This document shows positions 24,490-34,702 of a DNA stretch of 64,000 nt, piece after piece (within the stretch, counting starts at the first letter, position 1; each line of letters begins with the position of its first letter). Source of the DNA: Ichthyophis bannanicus (Eukaryota; Chordata; Amphibia; Gymnophiona; Ichthyophiidae); assembly GCA_033557465.1 (NCBI GenBank), contig CM066045.1:135429596-135493595 (forward strand), written 5' to 3'. A program made the position numbers and the translations under genes. The notes under the pieces are model-generated. The model had not been told where the DNA came from. It did not search any database and was given only the letters and a program-made list of their open reading frames with translations.

Positions 24490-25126
24490 CATAAGAACAT
24501 AAGAACATAAGATATGCCATACTGGGTCAGACCAAGGTCCATCAAGCCCAGTATTCTGTTTCCAACAGTGGCCAATCTAGGTCATACGTACCTAGCAGTT
24601 TCCCCAAGGGACACAGGTTCCACAATGCTTGTATTGGTTCAAGCATTGATATCCTGGGTCCCTTCTTAATAATGGTTTATGGACCTTTCCTCCAGGAACT
24701 TGTCCAAACCTTTTTTAAACCCAGCTACACTAACAGCCTTTACTACATCCTCCGGTAACAAATTCCAGAGTTTGATTACACGTTGAGTGAAAAAATATTT
24801 TCTTTTATTAGTCTTAAATAGTTTACCCTGTAGTAAAAGAAAATATTTTTTCACTCAACGTGTAATCAAACTCTGGAATTTGTTACCGGAGGATGTAGTA
24901 AAGGCTGTTAGTGTAGCTGGGTTTAAAAAAGGTTTGGACAAGTTCCTGGAGGAAAGGTCCATAAACCATTATTAAGAAGGGACCCAGGATATCAATGCTT
25001 GAACCAATACAAGCATTGTGGAACCTGTGTCCCTTGGGGAAACTGCTAGGTACGTATGACCTAGATTGGCCACTGTTGGAAACAGAATACTGGGCTTGAT
25101 GGACCTTGGTCTGACCCAGTATGGGG
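24490..25126. repeat. Perfect palindrome made of two CR1 3' ends
   Basis: The left arm 24517-24807 is the exact reverse complement of the right arm 24834-25124 (291 nt; compared block by block, I found no mismatch or gap) around a 26-nt loop at 24808-24833. Both arms are the last ~290 bp of a CR1 subfamily, coding ...KRKYFFTQRVIKLWNLLPED... plus the 3' UTR (actgggcttgatggacc). They are the same part of the element in opposite directions. On the left side the natural CR1 tail (cataagaacataagaacat) is kept. It lies between ORF1 and ORF2 of the L1. Confidence 0.95.
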
Positions 25127-25276
25127 GTTTTGCTTCTTCTCTAAGATACTTTGGTACATACTTTTCAATATGGGGTGTATTAGCCAGAATACTCGGTGAT
25201 TATGTCATTGTTGCACAGATTCTGATTATGCTGTATGTTTTCAAGCGCCCTCACTTGAAATGTCTATTACTGATTG

Positions 25277-28200
25277 ATGGCACCATGTAAGATTTTCTCA
25301 TTGAACGTAAAAGGAATCAATAATCCGATAAAACGGAAGAAAATCCTAACCTACCTAAGTCAGGAAGCTGCGGATCTGATTTTTCTCCAAGAAACGCATT
25401 TAAATTCGAAGGAAACTCTTAAACTCAATATTAAACCTTACATGGTGGCCGCCTATTCCCCAGCCGTTTCTAAGAAATGTGGGGTTGCCATACTGGTTAG
25501 GAAATCTTTGCATGCTACTATTATTGCGACTAGTTCAGATACTGAAGGTAGATGGTCCAGAGTTCACCTCAAGATAGGTAGCCTTGAAGTTACATGTATA
25601 TGCCTTTACGCTCCTAATGTGGATGACCCTGCCTTTTTTGCTACCATTGCTCAGGTTGCGCAGGCCTCTGCTAATACTTCATTGATAATTGGGGGGATTT
25701 CAATCTAGTCCTTGATCCCCTGATTGACAAACAGCCGCCTAGGACAAGTGGTCCCCCCAAGAGTCACACCACGCTTACCTCCCTGATCAAAGATCTTGCT
25801 TTAGTTGATCTATGGAGGTTACTACACCCCAATGAGCTTGACTTCACCTTCTTCTCTCCCCCTCATAACTCCCAGTCTCGCATAGACTTCTTTCTAATAT
25901 CAAAACTGTTAGTTCCTCAGGTGGACACTGCAAAGATTCACTCCCAACATATTTCAGATCATGCTGCCATTTCCTTTCAATTACACACTACTGCACCCCA
26001 AGGGAATTCGGGGGCCTGGTTCTTTGATAGAGTCCTGTTAACTCAGCCAGAGTTCCAGTTAGAAATTCGAGCAGCCATACAGGATTACTTCCATTTTAAT
26101 CTACCCCAGGATACTGCGAATTGGGCTTGGTGGGAGGGCTTCAAAGCGGCCATTCGAGCAACGATCACTAGCTATCAAATCCGCCTGCGAAAACAACGCA
26201 AACAGCAGCTACTCATACTAGACCAACAAATAAAAGCAGGCGAACGAGTTCTAACTTCACGTACTGATCCATGTGTATTAATTCGATTACAGCATCTCCG
26301 TTTTCAATATAATTCAATCCTCTCAACTGCAGCTTCTAAGAGTATTGAGCTTCAGCGAGGGACATATTATCGTGAAAATAACCGAGCCGGTCGACTCTTA
26401 GCCAACGCCTTGAAAGGTCAAAAAGAAGCCAAACGCGTAGCGGCCCTTCGAGCTCCACAGGGAGGGGGCATAGTGACCACAGACTCCGACATTGTAGAGC
26501 TCTTTCGGGATTTCTATACCCGCCTATATCAATCTGAATGTGAGTTCTCGTCAGAGACATTCGAGCGATTGCTTTCTGGCATTCAGCGACCGACCCTCTC
26601 TGAAGATGATAGGGATGCGATGGATGAACCCTTCTCTACTTCAGAGATCCAATCTGCCCTAAAACGAACAGCCTCGGGCCGTGCCGCAGGGCCCGATGGT
26701 CTCCCGACCGAATTCTACAGAACGTTCAGTGCAGATTTAGTTCCCTATTTAAAACTCTATTTTACTGCCCTTGTGGTAGATACATCCTCTTTGGGATCCT
26801 TTTCTGCAGCTAATGTGGTAGTATTTGAGAAAGAAGGCAGAGACCCGCTACTAACCGCCAACTACCGTCCAATCTCCCTACTTAATGCCGATTATAAGAT
26901 CTTTGCAACGATCTTGGCCACCCGGCTATCTGACAGGATGGCCACCCTAATTCACCCCGACCAATGCGGTTTTATACCCGGCAGATCAACTGCTGACAAT
27001 GCTCGGACACTGTGCCATGTGCTATCCAGTGCTGCCAATCTAGATCATCCATGGGTGGGTCTTTCCCTGGATGCTGAAAAAGCCTTTGACCGCCTAGAAT
27101 GGCCCTTCTTATTTGCAGTTCTCCGATGGTATGGCTTTGGGGAGGGCTTCCTCCGATATCTCCAAGTCATGTATGCTCAACCCGTCGCCAGTATTTGTGT
27201 AAATGCCATCAAGTCTCAGCCATTTCATCTCCAAAGAGGCACGAGTCAAGGTTGCCCCCTATCACCAATGCTCTTTGATCTAGCTCTTGAACCCCTAGCC
27301 CTCCTTATTAGACAGTCCGCATGTATTCGAGGTGTCCCCTTCAGTCATAGGGAGATTAAACTCTCTGCATATGCAGATGACCTTATGCTTTTCGTATCCC
27401 TCGATTCGGTTCCAACTGTCTTGGATCTGATTGACGGATACTCACAATTATCGGGCTATAAAATTAACTGGACCAAATCTGTAGCATTCCCACTGAACCG
27501 CTGGGTACATGAGGCTGACATGCAGGCCTTTCCCTTCCTTTGGCAATCCCGCATGGTGAAGTATCTCGGGGTCCATTACTGTTCTCCTTTAGAAGACACT
27601 ATCAGTTTTAATGCCAAAGAGGTAGTCTCCAAAGTCCATGAGCTCACGAATCGTTGGTCTCCCTTATCTCTTACATGGTGGGGCCGCTTAGAAACTGTGA
27701 AAATGATGATAGTCCCCAAAGTGAACTACATTTTAGAAATGCTGCCATGTTTACTCCCGCTACATACTTATAAAGATATTGAGGGCCTTCTCGTCCGTTA
27801 TCTCTGGCAGGGCAAGCCACCAAGGATAGCTAAACAAAAACTACAGTCTGCAAAGGAAAGAGGGGGTACCAGATTTCCTGATTTTCTTAGATATCATCAA
27901 GCCTTCCTACTTAAGCAAGGTGCCCGATGGCTAGATGCCTCAACAGACAGCAGACCAGTTTGGCTTGACATAGAAGAGGAGCTTAGTAGCCCAATTCCGT
28001 TGACCCATCTCCCCGGTATGTCCTATCAAGTAGACACCCGCCATCCACCAATGATTGTCAATACTCTTGCTGCCTTTAACACTCTCATTCTATCACTGGG
28101 CCCGAACGTATGTCCTCAGGATGGACTCCCGCTATGGAATAACTCCAGAATTCAAGTCCTAAATAGAACGATAGCATGGAAACCCTGGTACTCAAGGGGG

Positions 28201-29067
28201 ATCTGGACACCCCAACAGCTTTTCTCTGCAGCTCGTTGGAAAACCTTCTCTGATTTACAAAAGGAATTTGCGTTACCAGCGAAACACTACTTTCAATTGA
28301 TGCAGCTTCAACACTGCCTCAAAAGTGCTCGAATCATGCCGCCCTCTACCCCTACTGAGGACGGGCTATTAGAGATAGTTCACTCTATTAGTAGTACACA
28401 TGGGGTAGCCTCTAACTTTTATAAAATATTATGTCAGGGTACAGACACGGCCACTTTTAGAGCCCAACAAGCCTGGGAGCGCGAACTGCAAACCACTTTA
28501 ACCCCTGTGCAATGGAGCGTTTTCTGGAGCAAAGTAGTGCGGGTTTCCCGGTCTGCCTCTGTTACCCAAACTCTCTTCTTTTTTGCACACAGATGCTTTT
28601 ATACCCCAGAAAAAATAGCCAAATGGCACACGAATGCTAAGGACCAGTGTTGGTCTTGCCATACTGCTGTGGGAACCTTCGCTCATGTTATTTATGAATG
28701 TCCTCAACTTCAGGTTTATTGGGGGCGGGTCTGGGGTTGTATTCAATTTATCTTACACCTTCACGAACCTCTCTCTTGGAAGATCGTGGGACTCCGCTCT
28801 GTGGCGGAGGTCCCCTCTCTTCCTAAGAAGGCTCGTTTTCTCCTTGATTTCATGCTGGGTATAGCCATATGCTTAATTACGAGGAATTGGAAGGATAGCT
28901 CTCGACTTACTGTCAATGAATGGTGGAACCTCGTCTGCTTATATAGTAAATATGAGCAGATACCTCGGAGAGCTATTCCCCATGCCCAACCTCACTCTCG
29001 CTTGTCTAAATGGCAGATGCTTAATGATTATGTACAATCTGCTCATTGCTCCAACATGCCTGTATAA
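25277..29067 (+). pseudogene. L1 ORF2: endonuclease and reverse transcriptase, one frameshift
   Basis: ATG at 25277 (MAPCKIFSLNVKGINN). The endonuclease shows FLQETHL (metal-binding Glu, about 25381-25401), CLYAPNVDD and then LIIGG. Here a run of six G (25691-25696) is one base short and the frame shifts out of the expected GGDFNL. In the new frame the endonuclease ends SRIDFFLIS and SDHAAISF (about 25879-25979). The RT shows GPDGLPTEFY, NYRPISLLNADYKIF, LDAEKAFDRLEW (first catalytic Asp, about 27070-27105), GTSQGCPLSPMLF (27239-27277) and AYADDLMLF (27367-27393). The C-terminus holds a cysteine motif, CWSCHTAVGTFAHVIYEC (28650-28700), as in L1 ORF2. Apart from that single indel the frame is open for about 1,260 codons. 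Confidence 0.9.
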
Positions 29068-29455
29068 TGTGCACTCATCATGTTTCAGATCACCGTTAGG
29101 TTTTGTAACACAATAATGTAAGTACACGCCCGCTTCGGGAATGATTAGTTTTCTAGAGAAGAAGCAGGGGGGAGGGGGTGGCAGGGGTTTACTTTGGTGT
29201 ATGTATTACACTATGTATCTGTCTTTTAGCTGTATGTCTTCCTTTTCCTTTGTTGATATAAAACGAAAATAAAGAATTTAAAAAAAAAAAAAAAAAGATG
29301 ACTACAAAAAATGTTTCGAACAGTGGAAGCACCGGTGGGACAAATGTATCAGTTGTAATGGAGAGTATTTTGAAGGGGATAAGGTTGTTTTGTAAAGAAT
29401 TTGAAATAAATAGCTTTTAAAAAATAATTCCTGTTTTTTTGGGTACCCCCTCGTA

Positions 29456-30009
29456 TGCTAAAATAAGATTATTTAAATCATTATTTCTGTGCTTTTACAG
29501 TTATAATATTATTTTTTGCTATCTTTGTTCTGTCTTCTAATTGCTATTGCATATAGTAAAGGAATGGATGCTAAAGTTAGTGGGTTTCTTAAAACCTGTT
29601 TCACTGCTATTCAGCACTACGGACTGGACAGCTCCTGTGACAGGTAGATGGCCACACTGAAATTAATCGTGCTTTCAATTTTTTGAAATGCACTGAAAAG
29701 AGACATTGTTAAATCCTTCAGGTATGCCTCCAATTACATGGAAATGACTAAAGTTTGGTGGTGAATATTTTGCTGTTGTTGTTGCTGTTTTTCTTTTTTC
29801 ACTGTAAAAGACTGAACAGGAGAAAACAGCTCTAAGCAAGTTTAACCTTGTATTTCCACAAGTCTGCCCATTAGGCTGTATGAAAAATATCACAGTCTAC
29901 TTTTAAGACTATTAGGAGAGTGTGAACCAAAAAATAAAAGCAATTTAAAAGAACATAGATGAATCTTTTTGAAGGCATGTTTGACCTAGGCATTTTTGGG
30001 AGATACAAA
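29456..30009. other. Intron 1, no gene seen
   Basis: Unique-looking AT-rich spacer between the mariner and the Ngaro element. It would be continuous with 22076 before the mariner insertion. Confidence 0.5.
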
Positions 30010-30276
30010 ACTACGAGGCCGCGGGCAGGGTCCCGGCGGCCGAGGCTAACCGGGCGTGCGGCCCGGCGCGGGGACCCTGTGCGCGGCCTGGTCGGGTTAT
30101 GCGCGCTTGGCCTAGGCGGGCACGAGCGCGCATCTTTCAAATTGATTGGCTCCCTGGGGTGGCAGCCCCGAGGGAGCCAATTAGAGCCGCTGTTGTGGGG
30201 CGCGAGGGGGGATCGGGGCCGAGCAGCCTCCGCGTGGTCAGTCGTGCGGAGGCTGCTTCGGTGCCGGCGTCCCTCC
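30010..30276 (+). repeat. Ngaro split direct repeat A1
   Basis: Matches A2 (35721-35989) almost base for base (one visible change early: gaggccgcggg against gaggccacggg). It contains two hairpins: ttggctccct/agggagccaa (30146-30155 with 30171-30180) and gcagcctccgc/gcggaggctgc (30223-30233 with 30246-30256). Confidence 0.9.
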
Positions 30277-30353
30277 TCGTGGTGCTCCTTTACCTGGTGG
30301 TGGTGCTCGGTGTTTGGGGCTGCTTTGTGCCTTGCTGCTGCGTCGGAGTGCTG

Positions 30354-31075
30354 GTGAGTGTGGCAGCGTGTCCGCCGACGTCGGGTCTTGACGGGGGGGG
30401 GCCTTTTTGATAGGAGGCTTCCTGGGGCTGCCGGTGTGCGGTCCTTAAAATAAAAAAAAAAAAAAAACCCAGAGAAGCTCTTCAAATTGCCTTAATTTGA
30501 CGCAAAAAGGGGATGCCTGGTAGGGCAAAAGCTGGGGGCCTTGCCCCCAAAAAGGCTTCCGTCAAGGGGAGGGGCTCCCGGTCGCGGGGGGGGGGGTACT
30601 GGGAGGGGTGGGGGGTTGCCCGGGCAAGTTGGTGGGGGGGGGGTGGGGGCTGCAGTGACGGGAGGTGGGGGTGAACGGGGCAGGGGAAGTGTGGTGCGGG
30701 GCCGGAAAGGCCGGGGGGTTCCCTCCCGCCCTGTGGCTCGCTGGGGGTAGGTGAGGGATTGATGGGGACTGGAGAGGTGAGGGGAGGGGATCTTGGTGGG
30801 GGGGCTGGTGTGGGGACGGTTGGGGGGGGATTTCGGGGCTCCGGGCCAAGGGGGGGGGCTTCGGCCTGATGGGGCACCTTGGGGAGCAGGCTGTGGTGGG
30901 CCCGTGGGGTGGTTCCCCGGCCCCGGGGGGTTCGGCTCGACGGGGGGGTGCTTCCCCATGGGACCAGTGGATGTCAGGGGGGCAGGGTACTTCCAGGGCG
31001 GGGTCGGGGGGTCTTTGGCCTCCGGCGTGGCCGGTGTCGGTTTCCCCCCCTGTTTTTCCCTTTTTGTCTCCTCAG
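30354..31075 (+). other. Putative 5' UTR intron of the Ngaro element
   Basis: A consensus-quality donor ctg|gtgagtg at 30354 precedes a 722-nt G-rich stretch that codes nothing recognisable. It ends in a long pyrimidine tract (cccccctgtttttccctttttgtctcctcag, limits 31045-31075). The first ATG after the acceptor is at 31085, only ten bases in, and opens the gag frame. Inferred from splice-site quality alone; no transcript evidence is available. Confidence 0.5.
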
Positions 31076-31084
31076 GGCCAGTTT

Positions 31085-32162
31085 ATGGTGCAGACTTCGT
31101 GGCCCGTGGGCTCGGTGCGAGGAGAGAACTGGGTGAGTTCCCCGGTTGGAGCGGAGACGCAGCGTGGAGCGTCAGCGGAGGCGGCACAGCGGTGTTCAAG
31201 GGATTCTGCGTGCGCTGATGGCGGGGACCTCGCGGTGGATGGTGAGCGGATGGCTTCGTCGGGTGAGTTACTGGTTGAAGGGGGTGTGTCATCCAGGGAT
31301 GTAGGGGGGGGCGGTGCGAAAAAAGCATCGGCGCTCGTGTCGGCGACGTCGCAGCTCCGACTCGTCCTCATCTTCCTCGTCCTCGAGTAGTTCGTCCGGG
31401 GGGTCGGACAGGCGGGGGGATCGGCAGCTTCCAGGTGTTGGGGGGGGAGTGGGTGCAAGTGGGGGGGCCTCTTCAGTGGTGTCTTTGCCGGAATTGTGGG
31501 CAGGGGTACCACGGAAGCTGAGGCGTAAAATCCGCAAGCGGCGCTATATTGATATCTTCCGTTTGTTGGAGGGGCGGAAGCGCTCAGGTGAAAGCAGAAA
31601 AAAGCGAAAAGACGATGAGAAGGCTGGGCGGGTGTGAAAGGTTGCGCGTAACGTGGTCAACTGGATGCGTTCCTTTTTACGGTTGGCTAGTGTGTGGGGG
31701 CATAACGATCCGTCGCAGTACGAAATGTTATTGGCATATGCCGATTCCATCCTTGAGGCGTCTCAGACGCATGAGGGCTGGTCTTGGCTTAATTATGACG
31801 AGAAGTTTAGGGACAAGATGGAAGAAAGCCGGGCGCTTTCTTGGGGCACGCAGGATATTAACCTGTGGTTGACCCAGATGTCGGCTAGGTCCGGTGCGAG
31901 TTCTAGTGGCGTGGCTAAGAGTGGTGTCGGGGCGGTGGGTGGGGCGGCGCGGCCCTTTCGAGGAGGGGCGGCCGGGGTGCCTGCAAAGGCAGTCTCGGCC
32001 GGGAGCGGTGATGTGTGCTGGCGTTACAACCGTTCCACTTGCCCCTTTCCCGATTGCAAGTTCCAGCACGTCTGTTCCTTGCGCGGGGGTCCTCATTCCG
32101 CGGTTAAGTGCCTTAAAAAAGGCACCTCTGGCATGGCCGCCCCTGCCCCAAAAGGGCAGTGA
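31085..32162 (+). pseudogene. Ngaro gag-like ORF
   Basis: Starts at ATG 31085 (MVQTSWPVGSVRGENW). A frame shift at a G8 run (31304-31311) leads into a basic/serine stretch (KHRRSCRRRRSSD followed by 12 Ser, about 31320-31395). TGA at 31635-31637 then interrupts the same frame, which continues KVARNVVNWMRSFLRLASV through WRYNRSTCPFPDCKFQHVC (about 32020-32070), a CCCH-type zinc finger, to the end at 32162. Nucleocapsid-like finger and position argue for gag, which packages element RNA. With one frameshift and one stop it is formally broken, though the frameshift lies in a homopolymer run. Confidence 0.7.
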
Positions 32163-32164
32163 GT

Positions 32165-33771
32165 GGCGAGAGCGCGCCCCCACCCCGGTGCGGGTAGAGG
32201 TGTTGGTGAGGTGGCTGACTCTTTATCCCCGAAGGCGGGAGGTGGCGATTTTGGGCTCTGGGTTTCGACATGGTTTCGTGATCCCGGTAAGGGGGGTGGT
32301 GTTGGCACCTTCGGCTCGGAATTCTCCCTCGGTTCGTCGTTGGGTGACGGTGGTGCAGGACAAATTGTTGAGTGAGTTGCGATTGGGTAGGGTGGCTGGC
32401 CCCTTTGCGGAACCACCCTTTCCCAACCTGGTGATTTCGCCTTTAGGTGTTGTGCCCAAGAAGGAGCCGGGCAAATTCCGCCTGATTCACAATTTGTCCT
32501 GTCCCGTCGGGGCTTCGGTGAATGATTTTATCCCGCGTCAACTGTGTTCGGTTCGTTATGATTCTTTTGACAAGGCGGCTTCGCTGGTGCGCGGGGCCGG
32601 TCGGTCGGCATTGCTGGCGAAGGTGGACATCGAATCGGCTTTTCGTTTGTTACCTGTCCATCCGGCTTCATTCCCTTTGTTGGGATTTTGTTTTCAGGAC
32701 GTGTATTACTTTGATAAGTGTATGCCGATGGGCTGTTCTATCTCTTGTGCTTACTTTGAGATGTTTAGCACTTTCTTGGAGTGGGCGTTGGTTAAGGAAT
32801 CCGGTTTGTCGTCTGTGGTGCATTACCTGGACGATTTCTTGTTTGTGGGAGCGGCAGATTCGGGGGAGTGTCAGAAGCTGCTATCGGGCTTCGTGCGGTT
32901 GGCTCAGGAGTTCGGGGTCCCCTTAGCGGACGGGAAGACTGAAGGTCCTGCTACGCGGTTGACCTTTTTGGGCGTGGAGCTGGATTCCACGGACATGGTG
33001 GCGCGGTTGCCTCGCGATAAAGTCGTTCGCTTGCGAATTTCAGTGGCTAATGTGTTGTCGGTTGGTAAGGTTTCCTTGCGGGAGTTGCAGTCCCTATTAG
33101 GGTCCTTAAATTTTGCCTGTAGGGCGATTCCGATGGGGAGAGTGTTTTCCAGGAGGTTGGCTTGTGCGACGGCTGGGGTGCGGAAACCTCATCATCGGAT
33201 TCGGGTGACGGCGGCAATGCGCGCGGATTTGCGGGTGTGGGATCGTTTTCTATAGGATTTCAACGGGACTTCAGTGCTTTTGGAGCCTGAAGTTTCTAGT
33301 AATGATTTACAATTGTACACTGATGCTGCAGGAGGGGCGGGGTTGGGAGTGTATTTCGGGGGGGCATGGTGCGCTGACCGGTGGCCGGCATCTTGGGCGG
33401 TGGCGGGGCTGACCAGGAATATCACATTTTTGGAGCTCTTTCCGCTTCTGGTAGTTTTGGAGCTCTGGCCGGAGCGTTTGCGGAACAGGAGGGTGCTTTG
33501 GTGGTGTGATAATGTGGCGGTGGTCAGTGTGATTAACCGGTACACTCCAAGGTGCGTGTGGGTGGCTAGCTTGATGCGGGAAGTTGTCCTAGCATGTCTG
33601 CGGCTGAATGTGGCGGTGCGGGCGCGTCACCTACCAGGGTCCACTAATGAGATTGCTGATGCTCTTTCTCGCTTTCAGTGGGAGCGGTTCCGGGCGTTGG
33701 CCCCCGAAGCGGACGAGGATGGAGCGGTGGTCCCAGAGAAATTGTGGAGCATTGGCCTCAAGAGATGCTAG
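32165..33771 (+). pseudogene. Ngaro pol: reverse transcriptase and RNase H
   Basis: The RT part (to 33252) is open without interruption: PNLVISPLGVVPKKEPGKFRL and LIHNLSCP, then LLAKVDIESAFRLLPVHP (first catalytic Asp, about 32612-32660), MGCSISCAYFE, and HYLDDFLFVG (catalytic Asp pair, 32821-32850). TAG at 33253-33255 interrupts the frame. The same frame resumes as RNase H with LYTDAAGGAGLGVYFGG (33312-33365), ITFLELFPLL, LWWCDNVAVVSVINR (33498-33542) and NEIADALSRF (33649-33678), so all four acidic positions are present. The ORF ends at TAG 33769-33771, overlapping the recombinase ATG at 33765 by seven bases. Family elements normally have RT and RNase H as one protein. Confidence 0.88.
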
Positions 33772-34650
33772 ACCTTCTGAGGAGTTCGTTGTCTGCGGGG
33801 ACCTGGTCTGCGTATTGTAGGGGGTGCGACCGGGTGGTCGCTTTTTTGTTGGCGCGCCGGGGGGGGGCGGGGGGGGTCCCGGAAGGTTTGCTTGGCCAAT
33901 ATATTGTGGCGGCCAAGGGCGCTGGGTTTTCGCGTTCGGCGGTGCGCTCGCATTTGGCGGGGTTTCACTTTTTTGCGAGCGCAGTCGGTTGGGGTCTCCC
34001 GGCTGGGGGGGGGCCTTAACGCGCCGGTTGCTGCAAGGTTGGGAACGGGCGCAGCCGACCCCGCGTGATGCGAGGTTGCCGATCACCCACGGACTCCTCG
34101 TGCGGGTGTGTGGAGCGTTGGAGCGGGTGGCTTCATCTGCGTATGAGGCCTTATTGTTCCGGGCGGTTTTTTGCCTGGCATTTTTTGGGGCGTTTCGGAT
34201 TGGGGAGCTGGTTGCGGGTTCTGGGCGGGGGGGGGAGTGTTGGGGGTCTGTTGGCTTGTCACGTCCGGATCGTGGAGGGGGGGGGCGCAGATTCTTTTGG
34301 CTAAGTCCAAAACGGATCCGATGGGTAAAGGTTTATGGGTATGTCTTGGTGTGGGTGCGGATCCACGGACTTGTCCGGTTCGTGCCCTGCTACAGTTTGT
34401 GGCCGTGCGTCCGGCGGGTGCATTGGGGTTTTTCGTCCACGCGGATTTGCGGGCGGTCACCCGTTTCCAAGTTTCCGCGGTGCTGCGGCTGGCGTTGTCC
34501 GCAGTGGGTGAAGACCCGCTTCGATTTGCTCCTCACTCTTTTCGGATTGGTGCAGCCACTAGTGCGGCGGCTGCGGGGTTACCGGCGCACGTCATCCAGG
34601 CCATTGGGAGGTGGCGTTCTTCAGCTTTCAAAGGGTATGTGCGGCTGTAG
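33765..34650 (+). pseudogene. Ngaro tyrosine recombinase (three G-run frameshifts)
   Basis: Integrase-like recombinase that would insert the circular DNA copy. The N-terminal SAM-like part reads MLDLLRSSLSAGTWSAYCRG and SRSAVRSHLAGFHFF. The catalytic part shows FFGAFRIGELVA (first Arg, about 34180-34213), AKSKTDPMGKG, APHSFRIGAATSAAA (His and Arg, 34529-34573) and GRWRSSAFKGYVRL (nucleophile Tyr, 34636-34638). All four residues of the R-H-R-Y set are therefore present. The frame changes 0 to 2 to 0 to 1 exactly at three runs of nine G (34005-34013, 34227-34235, 34277-34285). Each may be a sequencing or assembly length error, so the gene could be intact. Confidence 0.88.
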
Positions 34651-34680
34651 GTGCTTGGGTTTTGCTGGGTGGGTTCCTTA

Positions 34681-34700
34681 ACTGTTTATTTCTTTTTCAG
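34681..34700 (+). promoter_or_regulatory. Putative splice acceptor before the SGNH ORF
   Basis: Branch-point-like ccttaac (34677-34683) is followed by atttctttttcag ending at 34700. The SGNH frame has no upstream ATG of its own near this point, so splicing from an upstream exon would explain its translation. I could not identify a matching donor in phase. Confidence 0.4.
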
Positions 34701-34702
34701 AT

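Larger units (their letters stand above)
23249..29293 (+). mobile_element. Full-length L1/Tx1-group LINE inserted in the mariner
   Basis: Two-ORF non-LTR retrotransposon with a poly-A tail (29278-29293). It is flanked by a perfect 17-bp target-site duplication, aaagatgactacaaaaa, at 23232-23248 and 29294-29310. The target lies in the mariner transposase gene. The 5' UTR is short (about 130 nt), and the ORF1-ORF2 spacer is swollen by a CR1 palindrome (24490-25126). The identical duplication and near-intact ORFs mark it as one of the youngest insertions in the window. Confidence 0.92.
22271..29395 (+). pseudogene. Mariner transposase, disrupted
   Basis: Cut-and-paste transposase of the mariner family. 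ATG at 22271; the N-terminal helix-turn-helix part reads SLSERAAVKFCFLLGKNAAE. The catalytic region shows VITGDESWCYGYD (first Asp, about 22729-22767), FHHDNAPAHTA (second Asp, about 23013-23045) and YSPDLAPCDFFLF (third acidic position, about 23104-23142), which is the D,D34D arrangement. The reading frame is lost by a one-base shift near 22390 and by TGA at 22473-22475. It is then split after SKDDYKK by the L1, and the last 28 or so codons resume after it (CFEQWKHRWDKC, 29311 onward) to the stop TAA at 29393-29395. It cannot be made as a protein. Confidence 0.9.
22079..29453 (+). mobile_element. Mariner DNA transposon carrying an L1 insertion
   Basis: Terminal inverted repeats of about 26 bp (cgagggggtacccaaaa... 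at 22079 and its reverse complement ending at 29453), each flanked by the TA dinucleotide (22077-22078 and 29454-29455) that Tc1/mariner elements duplicate. Without the LINE insertion at 23249-29293 and one copy of its duplication, the element would be about 1.3 kb, the normal mariner size. It carries one transposase gene, now broken. It lies in HTR3A intron 1 on the same strand. Confidence 0.92.

Noticed and set aside
26336..26560. Minus-strand ORFs inside the L1 (26336-26560, 28498-28746)
   Set aside because: Shadows of ORF2 in other frames without any domain.
30482..31136. Long proline- and glycine-rich open frames on both strands
   Set aside because: They come from the extreme G/C bias of the Ngaro 5' region. 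No domain, no codon structure, and frames on both strands overlap.
31894..32164. Start of the Ngaro pol ORF at 31894
   Set aside because: This part overlaps the gag zinc-finger frame and shows no RT similarity. Recognisable pol begins after the gag stop, near 32165.
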